Source: JAEUOS01 sp965279115 (GTDB lineage Bacteria; Pseudomonadota; Gammaproteobacteria; Burkholderiales; JAEUOS01). From it: a stretch of 64,000 nucleotides of DNA. The position numbers and the translations under genes were made by a program. How positions within the stretch are numbered: the first letter of the stretch is position 1; the number at the start of each line of letters is the position of its first letter. Positions 8,863 to 17,973 of the stretch are shown piece by piece. Below the pieces are notes generated by a model. That model had not been told where the DNA came from. It was given only the letters and a program-made list of their open reading frames with translations, and searched no databases. The stretch is taken from assembly GCA_965279115.1 (NCBI GenBank), contig OZ257137.1:4278001-4342000 (forward strand), given 5' to 3'.

Positions 8863-10593
8863 TCACGCGATGCGAAATCCGGGGGCCCTGGCGCGCAACC
8901 ACTGCTCCAGCATCATGGCTATCCAGACGATCTCGCCGTAGTAGCCAGGATGCGCCGGCAGATGTTGCTTGAGCACCGTCTCGGCGAAATCGCGCCGCAG
9001 GACCCCGCGGTCGACCAGGCCGTGCAGAGACTCGCTGGCAAGCCGCATCAGGGCGTCGTCGCGCGTGGCCCAGACCCCGAACGGCAGGCCGAAACCCTGC
9101 TTTTTCTTGGTGATGATCTCATCCGGCAAAAAGCCGCGCAGCGCCTCCTTGAAGAACCAGCGCAGCTTCAGGCCCTTGAGCTTGTAGTGCACCGGCAGGC
9201 GTTCCGACAAGGCCACCAGTCGGTCGTCGAGCATGGGAAAGCCCACGCTCACGCCCGCCAGCGCGGTGGCCCCCGTCACCTTGGGCAAGTCGGCTTCGGC
9301 CAGCGTATAGCGCCAGTCGAAGGCGAGCATGCGGTTTACCAGCGAGGGTGCCGTGCATTGCGCGTACACCTCGCGCTGATGCCGGAGCGGCGAATCCGTA
9401 TCGATGCGCGCCATGAAGGCCGGCGTCAGCACCTCGCCCGGCCCCAGGCGTGTGATCAGGTTGTAGGACTGCATTCGGTCCGGCATCGGCACCCGTGCCT
9501 GCGTCACGTAGCTCGCAACCTTGCGCACCAGCGGCACCCGGGCGGCGAGCGGATTGTCCGCCAGCAGCGGCTGCAGTAGGCCGCGTCGCAATGGCAAAGG
9601 CACACGGTCGTAGACGCCGAAAACGCGCTGCTTGGCATAACGGGTGTTGCCGCCGAACAATTCGTCGCCGCCGTCGCCGCCCAGCAGGCGTTCGACTCCA
9701 TGTTCGCGCGCCAGGCGGGCGCAGTAGTAGGCAGGCAGTACCGATGAATTGCCGAACGGCTGGTCATACGAGGCGGCCACCTCCGGAATGCTCGCCACCA
9801 GGTCTGCCGGGGTGATGTAGTACTCGTGATGCTCGGCGCCGAAATGGCGCGCTGCGAGGCGGGAATACTCCATTTCGTCGTATCCCTCGGCCTCGAAGCC
9901 GATCGAGAAGCCGCGCGCCGGCGCACCGGTGACTTCGCGCAGCATGCCGGCCACGGTGGAGCTGTCGGTGCCGCCGCTCAGGAAACACCCGACCGCGGAA
10001 CCATCGAGTTGGGCGGCGACGCTTTCGCGCAGAATTGCCCGGAATTCCTCGCGCAATTTCTCGAATGAAGCCTCGCGGGGCTCCTCGAAGCTGGGTTGCC
10101 AGTACGGCCTGATCGTGAGCTTGCCAGCGCGAAACACTGCACAGTTTCCCGGGGGCAGGCGGAAGACCCCCTTGAAAATGGTGCGTGGCGAAGGGATGGC
10201 ATGGAAGTAGAGGTAATCGTAAATCGACTGCGGGTCGATCTCCGGCGCAGGCCCGGCCAGCGTCTCCGCGCGTTCGGCGAAATGACAATGGCCGTCGTCG
10301 ATCCGGTAGCACAGCGTGCGCATCGCGAATCGGTCTACCGCCATGAACGTGGCCCCGTCGTCCAGCCGCAGGCCCACCGAAAAATCCCCGTTCACCATTT
10401 GCGGCGCGCCGTCGCCGTGTGTCGCGAACGCCTGCTTCCAGGCGGCGAGCGCGCCGTCGCGCACCGCCACCGCCGCCAGGGCGGCATCAGCGAAACGCGG
10501 GCGCCCGCTGGCCAGCGCCGGTGAGGCCGCGGTTGATGCAAGCTGATCTTGGCTCAAGTTGCTGATCCCTGAATGATGATGGCTGCCCGGCAT
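8863..10593 (-). CDS. Asparagine synthase-like amidotransferase lacking the N-terminal Cys
   Basis: Product of 576 residues from ATG 10593 (an in-frame TTG lies at 10620). The C-terminal synthetase domain is well preserved: pyrophosphate loop FLSGGTDSSTV near residue 210 and the GGDGGDELFGG motif further on. The N-terminal part keeps the middle and end of the class II glutaminase fold (NGDFSVGLRLDDG, then a DRFAMRTL stretch) but does not start with the family's Met-Cys-Gly-Ile, and no Cys can become residue 2. Glutamine hydrolysis is therefore probably lost, and it may use free ammonia or another nucleophile. Such proteins are common in polysaccharide loci, where some amidate uronic acids; the substrate here is unknown. 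It is the last gene of a minus-strand run with GT2 and sugar-nucleotide genes. Confidence 0.85.
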   Translation of the reverse strand: MPGSHHHSGISNLSQDQLASTAASPALASGRPRFADAALAAVAVRDGALAAWKQAFATHGDGAPQMVNGDFSVGLRLDDGATFMAVDRFAMRTLCYRIDDGHCHFAERAETLAGPAPEIDPQSIYDYLYFHAIPSPRTIFKGVFRLPPGNCAVFRAGKLTIRPYWQPSFEEPREASFEKLREEFRAILRESVAAQLDGSAVGCFLSGGTDSSTVAGMLREVTGAPARGFSIGFEAEGYDEMEYSRLAARHFGAEHHEYYITPADLVASIPEVAASYDQPFGNSSVLPAYYCARLAREHGVERLLGGDGGDELFGGNTRYAKQRVFGVYDRVPLPLRRGLLQPLLADNPLAARVPLVRKVASYVTQARVPMPDRMQSYNLITRLGPGEVLTPAFMARIDTDSPLRHQREVYAQCTAPSLVNRMLAFDWRYTLAEADLPKVTGATALAGVSVGFPMLDDRLVALSERLPVHYKLKGLKLRWFFKEALRGFLPDEIITKKKQGFGLPFGVWATRDDALMRLASESLHGLVDRGVLRRDFAETVLKQHLPAHPGYYGEIVWIAMMLEQWLRARAPGFRIA

Positions 10594-10653
10594 GATTTTA
10601 ACCGTGCCGCCCCGGCGCAAAAGGTGGAACAGCCCGGCTATTGGGCGTGCGCT

Positions 10654-11649
10654 TCAGTCGCGCGTACCGCCGAGCAACCCCTGGATCCGCTTGGCGCGCG
10701 CGCGGGTTACGCCAAGGGTGGAGGCCAGCGCCAGCAGCAATGCGCGCGCGCTCCAAGTGCGGGCGAACGCGGTCCAGAGCGCGCCGCGGGCGCGGGGATC
10801 GCCCAGCACGTAGAGTGTGTGCGCGGCGTTCCAGATATTGCGTGCCCAGCGGGTGCGCTGCGTAGCGCTCAAGCGCCCGGAGCGCATCCACTTTTCGTGG
10901 ATCAGGAGCAGCGTGTGGCTGTGATTGGCATTCGGCTTCTCGAAAATCGTGCGCACCATCGAGGTTGAGACGATGCGATAGCGGGCCACCCGGCCAGGCA
11001 GCCACGCGAACTCATAGCGTGCCGCCAGGCGCAGCCACATGTCGTAGTCCTCGTAGGTGAGGCGCTCGTCGTAGCCGCCCACCGCTTCGATCGCGCTGCG
11101 GCGGATCAAGGTGGACATGGCCGGGATGAAATTTCCGTCGGCAAGCGCGGGGAAAATACTGCCGCTGGCCGGGGCGACGCCTGGGCGGTGCGTTTGCATG
11201 AAGTCGCCTTCCAGGGGGGCACCCGATTCATCCATCCGTGCCGCGTCCGAGTACACCACGGCCACTTCGGGCGGCAGGGTGCGCATGAAAGCGAGCTGGC
11301 GCTCGAGCTTGTCCGGCGCCCAGGCGTCGTCGGTGGCCACCATGCTGATGAACTCACCGTTGCTCGCGGCAAGCGCTTCATTGAGGGTCGAACAAAGGCC
11401 TGCGTTCTTCGAGTGGCGGATAAACACCGCGTCCGGGCGATGGCGGGCCAGCCAATCGGCGATGATGCCCGGCGAGTCGTCGCGCGAACAGTCGTCGGTA
11501 ACCACCAGCTCAAAATCCTGGAATGTCTGGGCACGGATGCTTTCCAGGCACTCGACGACGAAGCGCTCGTGGTTGTAGCAAAGCGCCACCACCGTGACCG
11601 CGCGTGCACGGGCCAAGGGGGGATGCGGCGCATCCAGTGTGGAGGACAT
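10654..11649 (-). CDS. Glycosyltransferase family 2
   Basis: Product of 331 residues from ATG 11649. The N-terminus has the GT-A fold signature: VTVVALCYNHERFVVECLESI, then ELVVTDDCSRDDS as the nucleotide-binding Asp region, and VATDDAWAPDKLE as the DxD-equivalent. No transmembrane segment is evident, so it is probably a cytoplasmic or peripheral membrane enzyme that adds one sugar to a lipid-linked glycan. It lies 17 bp downstream of the aminotransferase gene and upstream of the asparagine-synthase-like gene on the same strand, consistent with one operon. Donor and acceptor cannot be told from sequence. Confidence 0.9.
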   Translation of the reverse strand: MSSTLDAPHPPLARARAVTVVALCYNHERFVVECLESIRAQTFQDFELVVTDDCSRDDSPGIIADWLARHRPDAVFIRHSKNAGLCSTLNEALAASNGEFISMVATDDAWAPDKLERQLAFMRTLPPEVAVVYSDAARMDESGAPLEGDFMQTHRPGVAPASGSIFPALADGNFIPAMSTLIRRSAIEAVGGYDERLTYEDYDMWLRLAARYEFAWLPGRVARYRIVSTSMVRTIFEKPNANHSHTLLLIHEKWMRSGRLSATQRTRWARNIWNAAHTLYVLGDPRARGALWTAFARTWSARALLLALASTLGVTRARAKRIQGLLGGTRD

Positions 11650-11666
11650 CGTGCCGGACGTGCCGT

Positions 11667-12764
11667 TCAGGCTATGGCCTCAATGCATGCGGCCGCCACG
11701 CTCGCCGTGGTGGCCGCGTCTATCTGTGGCCATATCGGCAGGCTCAGCACCTGTTCGTGAATCCGTTCGGCAATCGGCAGGGCGCCTTTTGGTATGGCCA
11801 ATTCCGTATACGCCGGCTGCAGGTGGGGGGGAATAGGGTAGTGGATCACGGTGCCGATCTGGCGCGCCTTCAGGCCCGCCTCAAGCTTGGCACGTTGCGC
11901 ATGGCGCACCACGAAAAGGTGCCATACCGGTTCTGCCCATTCCGGCACATGCGGCAAACCGAGCCCCGAGGGTGCCAGGGCCTGCAAATAGCGGTTGGCG
12001 GCGGCACGGCGCCTTTCGTTCCAGTCGTCCAGCAACACCAGCTTTTCCCGCAGGAAGGCCGCGTGCATTTCGTCCAGGCGCGAATTGAAGCCTTTCAACT
12101 CATTGTGGTACTTGGCGCGCGAACCGTAGTTGCGCAGCACGCGCAATTGATCGGCGACGGTGTCGTCGTTGGTCACCACGGCACCGCCATCGCCCAGCGC
12201 GCCGAGGTTCTTGCCGGGGTAAAAACTGAAGCCTGCTGCGTCGCCCAGCGCGCCGACCCGTCGCCCCTTGTAGCGCGCGCCATGCGCCTGGGCGGCGTCC
12301 TCGACCACCCGCAGGCCGTGACGCCGCGCTATCGCCATGATCGGGTCCATGTCAGCCGGTTGGCCGTAGAGGTGCACTGGCATGATCGCACGGGTGGCCG
12401 GCGTGATCGCCGCCTCGATCTTCGCCGGATCAATGTTATAGGTGCGTTCGTCCGGCTCCACCGGCACCGGCGTCGCGCCGGCGTACGAAACCGCCAGCCA
12501 GGTAGCGATGTAGGTATTGGAAGGTACGATCACTTCGTCACCTGCGCCGATACCCATGGCCTTCAGGGTAATGAACAGCGCGTCCAGTCCGTTGGCCACG
12601 CCAATGCAGTGCTTGGCGCCGCAGTAATCGGCGAACTCGCGCTCGAATGCTTCAACCTCGCGGCCGAGGATGAACCAATTGGAATCGACCACGCGCGCGT
12701 AAGCCGCGTCGAGGCGGGGCCGGAGTTCCGCATGCATGGCGGCGAAATCGAGGAAGGGGATCAT
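11667..12764 (-). CDS. fdtB: DegT/DnrJ/EryC1/StrS-family sugar aminotransferase, FdtB-like
   Basis: Product of 365 residues, the usual length for PLP-dependent nucleotide-sugar aminotransferases. The start MIPFLDFAAM, the VPSNTYIAT and VEDAAQAHGA segments, and the PLP-binding Lys185 in FYPGKNLGALGDGG are characteristic. The FxLGREVEAFE start and the SFYPGKNLGALGDGG loop fit the FdtB/QdtB group, which makes dTDP-3-amino-3,6-dideoxyhexose from the 3-keto sugar. That 3-keto substrate is the product of the WxcM-type isomerase encoded upstream in the same run (15176-16126), which supports the call. The 3-amino rather than 4-amino assignment rests on that neighbour, so the gene symbol is tentative. 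Confidence 0.85.
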   Translation of the reverse strand: MIPFLDFAAMHAELRPRLDAAYARVVDSNWFILGREVEAFEREFADYCGAKHCIGVANGLDALFITLKAMGIGAGDEVIVPSNTYIATWLAVSYAGATPVPVEPDERTYNIDPAKIEAAITPATRAIMPVHLYGQPADMDPIMAIARRHGLRVVEDAAQAHGARYKGRRVGALGDAAGFSFYPGKNLGALGDGGAVVTNDDTVADQLRVLRNYGSRAKYHNELKGFNSRLDEMHAAFLREKLVLLDDWNERRRAAANRYLQALAPSGLGLPHVPEWAEPVWHLFVVRHAQRAKLEAGLKARQIGTVIHYPIPPHLQPAYTELAIPKGALPIAERIHEQVLSLPIWPQIDAATTASVAAACIEAIA

Positions 12765-13078
12765 CGGATCAAATGCTCACGATAGAAAGTTTGCGAAGGG
12801 TGATTGCTCGCAGATCAAGCAGCGCGAACCTACCATGTAGAAAACCGAAAACGGCAAAGGTTAAGCAGACGCGGGAATCAATAGCAGGACGACGCCTAAT
12901 ATCCGTTTTCTGGAAAGTCTAGACCGATTTTGTGCTAGCCGGTAAAGCGAATAGAGAAACATCTCCATTGAAATGGGCCATGTTCCCCCAACGTGCCAAA
13001 AAAGCATGTTCAGGAACCGCGTCGGTACCAGTAGCCCGGATATGACCAATGCGAATACCGTTCCGACTACTAGTTCAC
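12765..13078. other. Low-GC intergenic stretch with one doubtful small ORF
   Basis: This gap of just over 300 bp lies between the aminotransferase and the acyltransferase. It is visibly more AT-rich than the flanking glycan genes and matches the atypical composition of the acyltransferase gene. Apart from the doubtful ORF at 12861-13049 I see no gene, no strong hairpin and no clear promoter. It may be the remnant edge of an acquired segment. Confidence 0.5.
12861..13049 (-). CDS. Doubtful small hydrophobic ORF, possible gene remnant
   Basis: A 62-codon frame starting at TTG 13049, with hydrophobic stretches (VISGLLVPTRFLNMLFW and GVVLLLIPASA) at both ends. The same frame stays open upstream into the 3' end of the acyltransferase gene, but no ATG or GTG start is available. 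There is no convincing ribosome binding site. I do not recognise the product. It could be the end of a membrane-protein gene whose 5' part was replaced when the acyltransferase arrived, or simply chance coding in AT-richer DNA. Confidence 0.2.
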   Translation of the reverse strand: MVISGLLVPTRFLNMLFWHVGGTWPISMEMFLYSLYRLAQNRSRLSRKRILGVVLLLIPASA

Positions 13079-15055
13079 CTAGCGAGCGAATTTCTGCACC
13101 AATCCCGAAAGATCCATGCTTTTAGCCATGACGCGAGAGCCTTCGAACGAAAAATGACCTTCATCTCGATATAGCAAGGCGTCGCCTTTCGTCACGGCGC
13201 ACTCAAGGTCATCGCATAGTAGTGGATCGAATTTGATGACATCAAGGTTGGCGGCAATAGGCACGCGATCCAGTAAACGCAGAACTGCCGATTGCTCCGT
13301 CCTGTAGTTTGCCATCGGGATTGCACAATTGAATGGGGCTCCGAATACGGCCTTACCGGTGATTCTCCGTTCCAGGCAAGCCCCAACATTAAAGTTACCC
13401 TTCGGCGGCGGAGCAATGAGCACAACTCTCTTGCCAGTCTTGCGGATTGCTTCCACTGTAGTGCGGAGGGCATCAATTGCAGCGTTCTCATCCGGGCCGG
13501 CGACCTTTAGACCCGTGTCTGAACGAGAGAGGAGCGCGTAGTTCGGGTCAGAAAGGTACAAGACAAGGACGCTTGAAATAACTACAGTATTGATGGTTTC
13601 TGACTTCCTCACGTATTCCATGACAGAGTCGTTGAACTTGATGCAAGATTCGGCCCATCGCTGATCGTTGGCGCCCCCTGTTGCGGATTGCGTGATCCGC
13701 ACGGGCGCGAGGCCCAATAGTGGTCCACAACTCGAACGAGTTGCCTGCGCCAGACCTGTGCCTGTATGAGTCGCGACCAGGCCGGGTACTAGATGCATTG
13801 CGTATGAGTCCCCCCATGCCAAAACTGAGGGCTGATCGCTGGTTTGGCATTCCCTACGCGGAAAATAATCCGTTTCGTAGTCACATGCTTTGCTCAAACC
13901 ATTCGTTGCCCTTCGAACATGCTCGAAATCTATCGTTTCCGGATTCAGTTTTGCCATGATTGGAGTCACGGCGACCAGCACAATAGAAGTGAGTAGCGCA
14001 ATCGAAGCGAGCGGCCACGAGGGTAGGAATTTTGCCCGGCGAAGCGGCACTTCGACATACCGATAGAGCAGTCCCGCCAGAGTGAACGACAACCCGACGG
14101 CGATGAGGCTCGCGTAGATCGGCAGCGCGTTTCGCTTGCCTTCGCCGACCCATGCATTGTTCATGAAAGCGAAGATAGGCCAATGAACGAGATATAGCGA
14201 GTAGGAGATGTTGCCAATTTTGCTCAGCGCCAAGAACGGTAGTGTGTTGCTGGCCGATGCATGATTCCGGAGGATTATGATCAGAGTCGCCGTACATGCG
14301 ATTGCCGTATGGGTCAGTGGATAGTCACCGGCTACAGGCGAAGCCACAATGAAAACCAACGCGGCGAGCGCGGGGTAGAAAAGACCGCCGGCCCACCTGA
14401 TCGCCATACCCTTGGACGAGCTATTCGACTCGGATGCCAGGAATGCGCCAATCGAGCCAAGGAGAAGTTCCCAAGCTCTCGTCGGGAGCAGATAAAAAGT
14501 GGCTACCGGCTTGAATTGATTGCCCAAGGCGTAGAGCGTGACGCTCGCAACTAGCGCCACCCCGAGAGAAGCACGCCAGTACCTTCTGGGCGTGAAGACC
14601 AGCGCTACCGGTAGTACAAAGTAAAACTGCTCCTCCACCGCTAGTGACCAAACGTGCAACAACGGCTTCATGTCGCCGGCACCGGCAAAGTAGCCGGTCT
14701 GCTGCCACAGGACGAAGTTCCCGGAGAACGTCACCGCCCCGATCATTTGATAGACGAAATCGCGAAGTTCCTGGCTGTTGAGGAACCACGGTGCCAACGC
14801 GCAGGTCGTGCCCAGCGTAACGTATGCTGCAGGCAGCAGTCGCTTTGCACGACGGAAATAAAATTCGGAGAAACTGAAATCGCCCCTCTCAATACCCTGT
14901 TTAATTAGCGTTGTGATCAGGAAGCCAGAGATCACGAAAAATATGTCGACACCCAGATAGCCAGCTGCGGGAACGGCTAATTTCGCGTGATACAAGACCA
15001 CTACCAGAACGGCGAATCCTCTCAGCGCCTGGATGTCCGTGCGAATTCCTGTCAT
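13079..15055 (-). CDS. Acyltransferase family 3 with C-terminal SGNH domain (OafA/YrhL-like)
   Basis: Product of 658 residues from ATG 15055. The N-terminal half is an acyltransferase-3 membrane domain of about ten transmembrane helices. It starts IQALRGFAVLVVVLYHAK (catalytic-type His23), followed by GVDIFFVISGFLI and FYFRRAKRLLPA. The C-terminal third (about 400-658) is a periplasmic SGNH domain with block I AWGDSYAMH and a late DEGHFS Asp/His segment. Such two-domain proteins O-acetylate O-antigen or other surface polysaccharides, passing the acetyl group across the membrane. The gene is clearly lower in GC than its neighbours and uses many A/T-ending codons, suggesting horizontal transfer. 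It sits between the wxcM-like and fdtB-like genes on the same strand. Confidence 0.92.
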   Translation of the reverse strand: MTGIRTDIQALRGFAVLVVVLYHAKLAVPAAGYLGVDIFFVISGFLITTLIKQGIERGDFSFSEFYFRRAKRLLPAAYVTLGTTCALAPWFLNSQELRDFVYQMIGAVTFSGNFVLWQQTGYFAGAGDMKPLLHVWSLAVEEQFYFVLPVALVFTPRRYWRASLGVALVASVTLYALGNQFKPVATFYLLPTRAWELLLGSIGAFLASESNSSSKGMAIRWAGGLFYPALAALVFIVASPVAGDYPLTHTAIACTATLIIILRNHASASNTLPFLALSKIGNISYSLYLVHWPIFAFMNNAWVGEGKRNALPIYASLIAVGLSFTLAGLLYRYVEVPLRRAKFLPSWPLASIALLTSIVLVAVTPIMAKLNPETIDFEHVRRATNGLSKACDYETDYFPRRECQTSDQPSVLAWGDSYAMHLVPGLVATHTGTGLAQATRSSCGPLLGLAPVRITQSATGGANDQRWAESCIKFNDSVMEYVRKSETINTVVISSVLVLYLSDPNYALLSRSDTGLKVAGPDENAAIDALRTTVEAIRKTGKRVVLIAPPPKGNFNVGACLERRITGKAVFGAPFNCAIPMANYRTEQSAVLRLLDRVPIAANLDVIKFDPLLCDDLECAVTKGDALLYRDEGHFSFEGSRVMAKSMDLSGLVQKFAR

Positions 15056-15175
15056 GTCCTAGACGGTGTGGGCGCCAGAAATGAACTCAGATCGCATGGC
15101 ATGCGGGCACATTTTTTCGATGAGTGGGAATGGCGATCCTGACGCTCAGGAAGGCGCGAAGTTCGCCGTGGCGAG

Positions 15176-16126
15176 CTACTTGTCGCCTCGCACGAGTGCC
15201 AGGAACTGCTCATAGTCGCGCACGTAGTCGTCCGCGTCATATGTGTCCGAGCACAACGCCAGCATGATCGCGTCCGGGCTGTATTTGTAGTGCACGCGCC
15301 AGAGCATCGGCGGCACGTGCAATCCTACGGTGGGGGTGTCGAGGACGATCTCGTCGCGGGCGTTGCCGTCATCAAGCGCCAGCGCGCATGACCCGCGCAG
15401 GCACACCAGGAACTCGTGCAGTTTTCGATGTGCATGCTCACCGCGCACTTCGCGGCTTGGTACATCAAAGACCACGAAAAAGCGCTTCGGGGTGAAGGGC
15501 AAGTGCTGGTCGATCTCGCCGAAGGTGAGGGCGCCACGCAGATCCTCGATCAGCGGCATGGGGTGGAGCTTTGCACCCTTGACTGCGAGGGCGCGAGGCG
15601 TCCCGTTGCTGAGGGATGCTGATCCCGTCTCTGCCACCTGTTGGTCCCGCGGGTGGCCATATCCGGTGATTCTGGCCGGATTGCCCACTACCACGGCATT
15701 CGGCGGCACATCGCGCGTGACCACGGCACCAGCGCCTACCATCGCATTTTGCCCTATGGTCAGGCCCGGCAAAATGGTCGCATTGGCACCGATCGACGCG
15801 CCGCGCTTTACGGAAGTGCGCGCAAAGGACGCCTGATAGTCGTCATAATTCTTGCTGCGCGGGTACCGGTCATTGGTGAACGTCGCATTTGGGCCGATGA
15901 ACACGTCGTCCTCAAGGGTTATGCCGTCCCATATCTGAACACCGCACTTGATCGTGACGCGGTCTCCAATGTTGACGTCGTTCTCGATGAAGACTCCGTC
16001 GCAGATGTTGCAATCCGCGCCTATCGTGGCGCCTGGCAATACATGCGCGAAGGCCCAAATGCGGGTGCCAATGCCTATTCGTTGGGATTCGACAACGGCC
16101 TTTTCGTGCGCGAAATAGTCTGGCAT
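15176..16126 (-). CDS. wxcM: WxcM-like fusion: hexapeptide acetyltransferase plus FdtA-type cupin isomerase
   Basis: Product of 316 residues from ATG 16126; a longer TTG start at 16246 would add 40 residues unlike the family and is rejected. Residues about 10-150 form a left-handed beta-helix acetyltransferase with hexapeptide repeats (GATIGADCNI, GVFIENDVNIG) and an NDRYPRS loop. Residues about 180-316 are a sugar 3,4-ketoisomerase cupin, with FVVFDVPSREVRGEHAHRKL and its metal/substrate His cluster. In the WxcM/FdtA families the cupin converts dTDP-4-keto-6-deoxyglucose to the 3-keto isomer, and the acetyltransferase N-acetylates the later 3-amino sugar. With the FdtB-like enzyme at 11667-12764 this gives steps 1, 2 and 3 of a dTDP-3-acetamido-3,6-dideoxyhexose pathway. 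rmlA and rmlB must be elsewhere. Confidence 0.9.
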   Translation of the reverse strand: MPDYFAHEKAVVESQRIGIGTRIWAFAHVLPGATIGADCNICDGVFIENDVNIGDRVTIKCGVQIWDGITLEDDVFIGPNATFTNDRYPRSKNYDDYQASFARTSVKRGASIGANATILPGLTIGQNAMVGAGAVVTRDVPPNAVVVGNPARITGYGHPRDQQVAETGSASLSNGTPRALAVKGAKLHPMPLIEDLRGALTFGEIDQHLPFTPKRFFVVFDVPSREVRGEHAHRKLHEFLVCLRGSCALALDDGNARDEIVLDTPTVGLHVPPMLWRVHYKYSPDAIMLALCSDTYDADDYVRDYEQFLALVRGDK

Positions 16127-16417
16127 GACGAGGTTTCCGCGCCGTGGCGCGTGTGGGTCCGGGCTTGCCCGTTGCGATTGCGTCGGACAGTCGTTGTGTG
16201 AGAGGTGCAACCGTACAATGGATACGGCGTCATTGTTCAAGGGCAAAGGCGGTGCTTATTGCCCGATTTCAAGGCTATGCCTCAAAGTATCTCATTCTAC
16301 AATGGAGGTGTTTCAGTGTGATTGTCCGTCGCGGTTGGTCTGACCATCAGTGGCAGATCGGTGCAATGTCCGTGACGGCGTTATCAGCCGGCTTGTGGCT
16401 ACCGTAAGGAGTTTGGC
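16127..16417. promoter_or_regulatory. Divergent promoter region between wxcM-like and ACP genes
   Basis: This 291-bp gap separates divergent transcription units and is AT-richer around 16225-16310. A TACAAT sequence at 16298-16303 could be a plus-strand -10 element, but no good -35 stands 16-18 bp before it. An AAGGA ribosome binding site at 16406-16410 precedes the GTG start of the ACP. I can place the regulatory region but not the exact promoters. Confidence 0.4.
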
Positions 16418-16678
16418 GTGCAGCTTCGCGAGTTGATCGAGAGCATGTTCAGTGAGGTCGTCGCCTCTTCCGGCGCCAGCCTCAGGGGCGTGCTGTCCGA
16501 CGACTCGGAATTGCTGCAGACCGGGCTCGACTCGCTCGGCTTTGCCATCCTGGTGGTGCGCCTGGAAGAAGCGCTTGGCTACGACCCGTTCGTCCTCACG
16601 GATCAGCCGGTGTACCCGCAAACCTTTGGCGAATTCGTCGCGATGTACGAGCGGTACGCCAGCCACCGCAAGCCATGA
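16418..16678 (+). CDS. Acyl carrier protein
   Basis: Product of 86 residues starting at GTG 16418, with AAGGA seven bases upstream. It has the ACP fold signature and the phosphopantetheine site GLDSLGFA with Ser39. It would carry an acyl group as a 4'-phosphopantetheine thioester. Its stop overlaps the start of the AMP-dependent ligase gene (ATGA at 16675), which strongly suggests translational coupling and that the ligase loads this carrier. It is distinct in sequence from the second ACP at 27362. As it sits in a polysaccharide locus and not with fatty-acid genes, it probably supplies an acyl group for sugar decoration (inference). Confidence 0.9.
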   Translation: MQLRELIESMFSEVVASSGASLRGVLSDDSELLQTGLDSLGFAILVVRLEEALGYDPFVLTDQPVYPQTFGEFVAMYERYASHRKP

Positions 16679-17973
16679 ACCTGCTCGACGACCTTGTCGA
16701 CGGTGACGATGGCAGGGTGTTGGTCGAATCCGCGCAGGGCGTACTGACAATAGGAAACGTGCGCGGCCTCCGCGCCGCCGGGGCGTCGCCCCTGGCCACG
16801 CTGCACGGCCGCGCCGTCGCGCTTGCGGTGCGCAATCCGCGCCTGCTGGCCATGTCGCTGTTGCTGCTGGACGGCCGATGCGAGGCGCTGGTCCTGCTTC
16901 CGGCGGACCTGCGGCCGGACCTGCGCACCGATTTCATGGCGCAGGTCGGCGCGGAGTGTTGCCTGACCGACGCCGATCTGGAGTCCGCCCTGCCTGCTTC
17001 CGACGTGGCCAAGGCTTCCCTGCCATTGTTTTGTACGCGCTGGTTCATGCCAACCTCTGGCACCAGCGGCGACGCCCGCCTGGTCGAGCATTCGATGGCA
17101 TCACTTTCGCGCAGTGTCCGGCGCGAACCGGCCCGCGGTGCGGGCCTGCGTTGGGGTCTGTTATACGACCTATGCCGTTTCGCCGGACTGCAGGTTTTCC
17201 TTCAATCGTTGGCGGGGGGATCGGTGTTGGTGGTGGACGAGTCGGCCGAGGCAACGCCGCAGTCGCGCATTGCCGGCTTTGTCCGTCTGGGAGTCAACGC
17301 GCTTTCGGCCACGCCCACCCTGTGGCGCCAGGTCCTGATGTCGGCTACCGCCGCTGCGCTCGAACCGCGCCTAGTGACGCTGGGCGGCGAAATCGCCACC
17401 CAGGATGTGTTGGACGCGCTGGCCGCGCGTTGGCCGTCGGCACGCATCACCCATATTTACGCCTCCACCGAGGCCGGCGTTGGCTTCGCGGTGGCCGATC
17501 GCATTGAAGGCTTTCCAGCGGATTGGCTTGCCGACCCGCTGCGAGGCATTTCCGTTGACCCGGTCTCCGGGGAGATGTTGCTGCGGGTTCCCGCGCCGGC
17601 GGACCGGGGCGCCCAGACCGTGCACACCGGCGATGCGATTGAGGTGCTGGACGGGCGGGCGCGTTTTCGCGGACGTCTCAATGGCAGCATCAATGTGGGC
17701 GGCAACAAGGTCATGCCCGAGGAGGTGGAGCGGGCGATCCTGGCGTTTCCCGGTGTGGCGGCTGCCGCTGTCAAGGGGCGTCGCAGTTCTCTCACGGGTG
17801 CCCTTGTGGTGGCCGATGTGGTGTTGTGGCCGGCCGCCGGTGCGGCCGCAGAGGTGCGTGGCGCCCTGCTTGCGCATTGCCGCGCGCGTCTGGAGCCATA
17901 CAAGGTGCCGGCGCTGCTCAACTTCGTGGACAATATCGAAACCGGATCGCATGGCAAGGCGCTGAGGAACTAG
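16675..17973 (+). CDS. Short AMP-forming acyl/aryl ligase (ANL superfamily)
   Basis: Product of 432 residues, shorter than the usual 500-550 of acyl-CoA synthetases; the N-terminal subdomain is abbreviated. The phosphate-binding motif MPTSGTSGDARLVEH lies at about 125-139, followed by an IYASTEAGVG motif near 265 and a C-terminal subdomain ending in a GKALRN stretch that offers the catalytic Lys. It should adenylate a carboxylic acid and transfer it to the ACP encoded immediately upstream, with which it overlaps by 4 bp. Short ANL ligases of this kind pair with stand-alone ACPs in glycan-modifying and small-molecule pathways. Substrate unknown; the SDR next to it hints at a 3-oxo or 3-hydroxy acyl group. 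Confidence 0.85.
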   Translation: MNLLDDLVDGDDGRVLVESAQGVLTIGNVRGLRAAGASPLATLHGRAVALAVRNPRLLAMSLLLLDGRCEALVLLPADLRPDLRTDFMAQVGAECCLTDADLESALPASDVAKASLPLFCTRWFMPTSGTSGDARLVEHSMASLSRSVRREPARGAGLRWGLLYDLCRFAGLQVFLQSLAGGSVLVVDESAEATPQSRIAGFVRLGVNALSATPTLWRQVLMSATAAALEPRLVTLGGEIATQDVLDALAARWPSARITHIYASTEAGVGFAVADRIEGFPADWLADPLRGISVDPVSGEMLLRVPAPADRGAQTVHTGDAIEVLDGRARFRGRLNGSINVGGNKVMPEEVERAILAFPGVAAAAVKGRRSSLTGALVVADVVLWPAAGAAAEVRGALLAHCRARLEPYKVPALLNFVDNIETGSHGKALRN

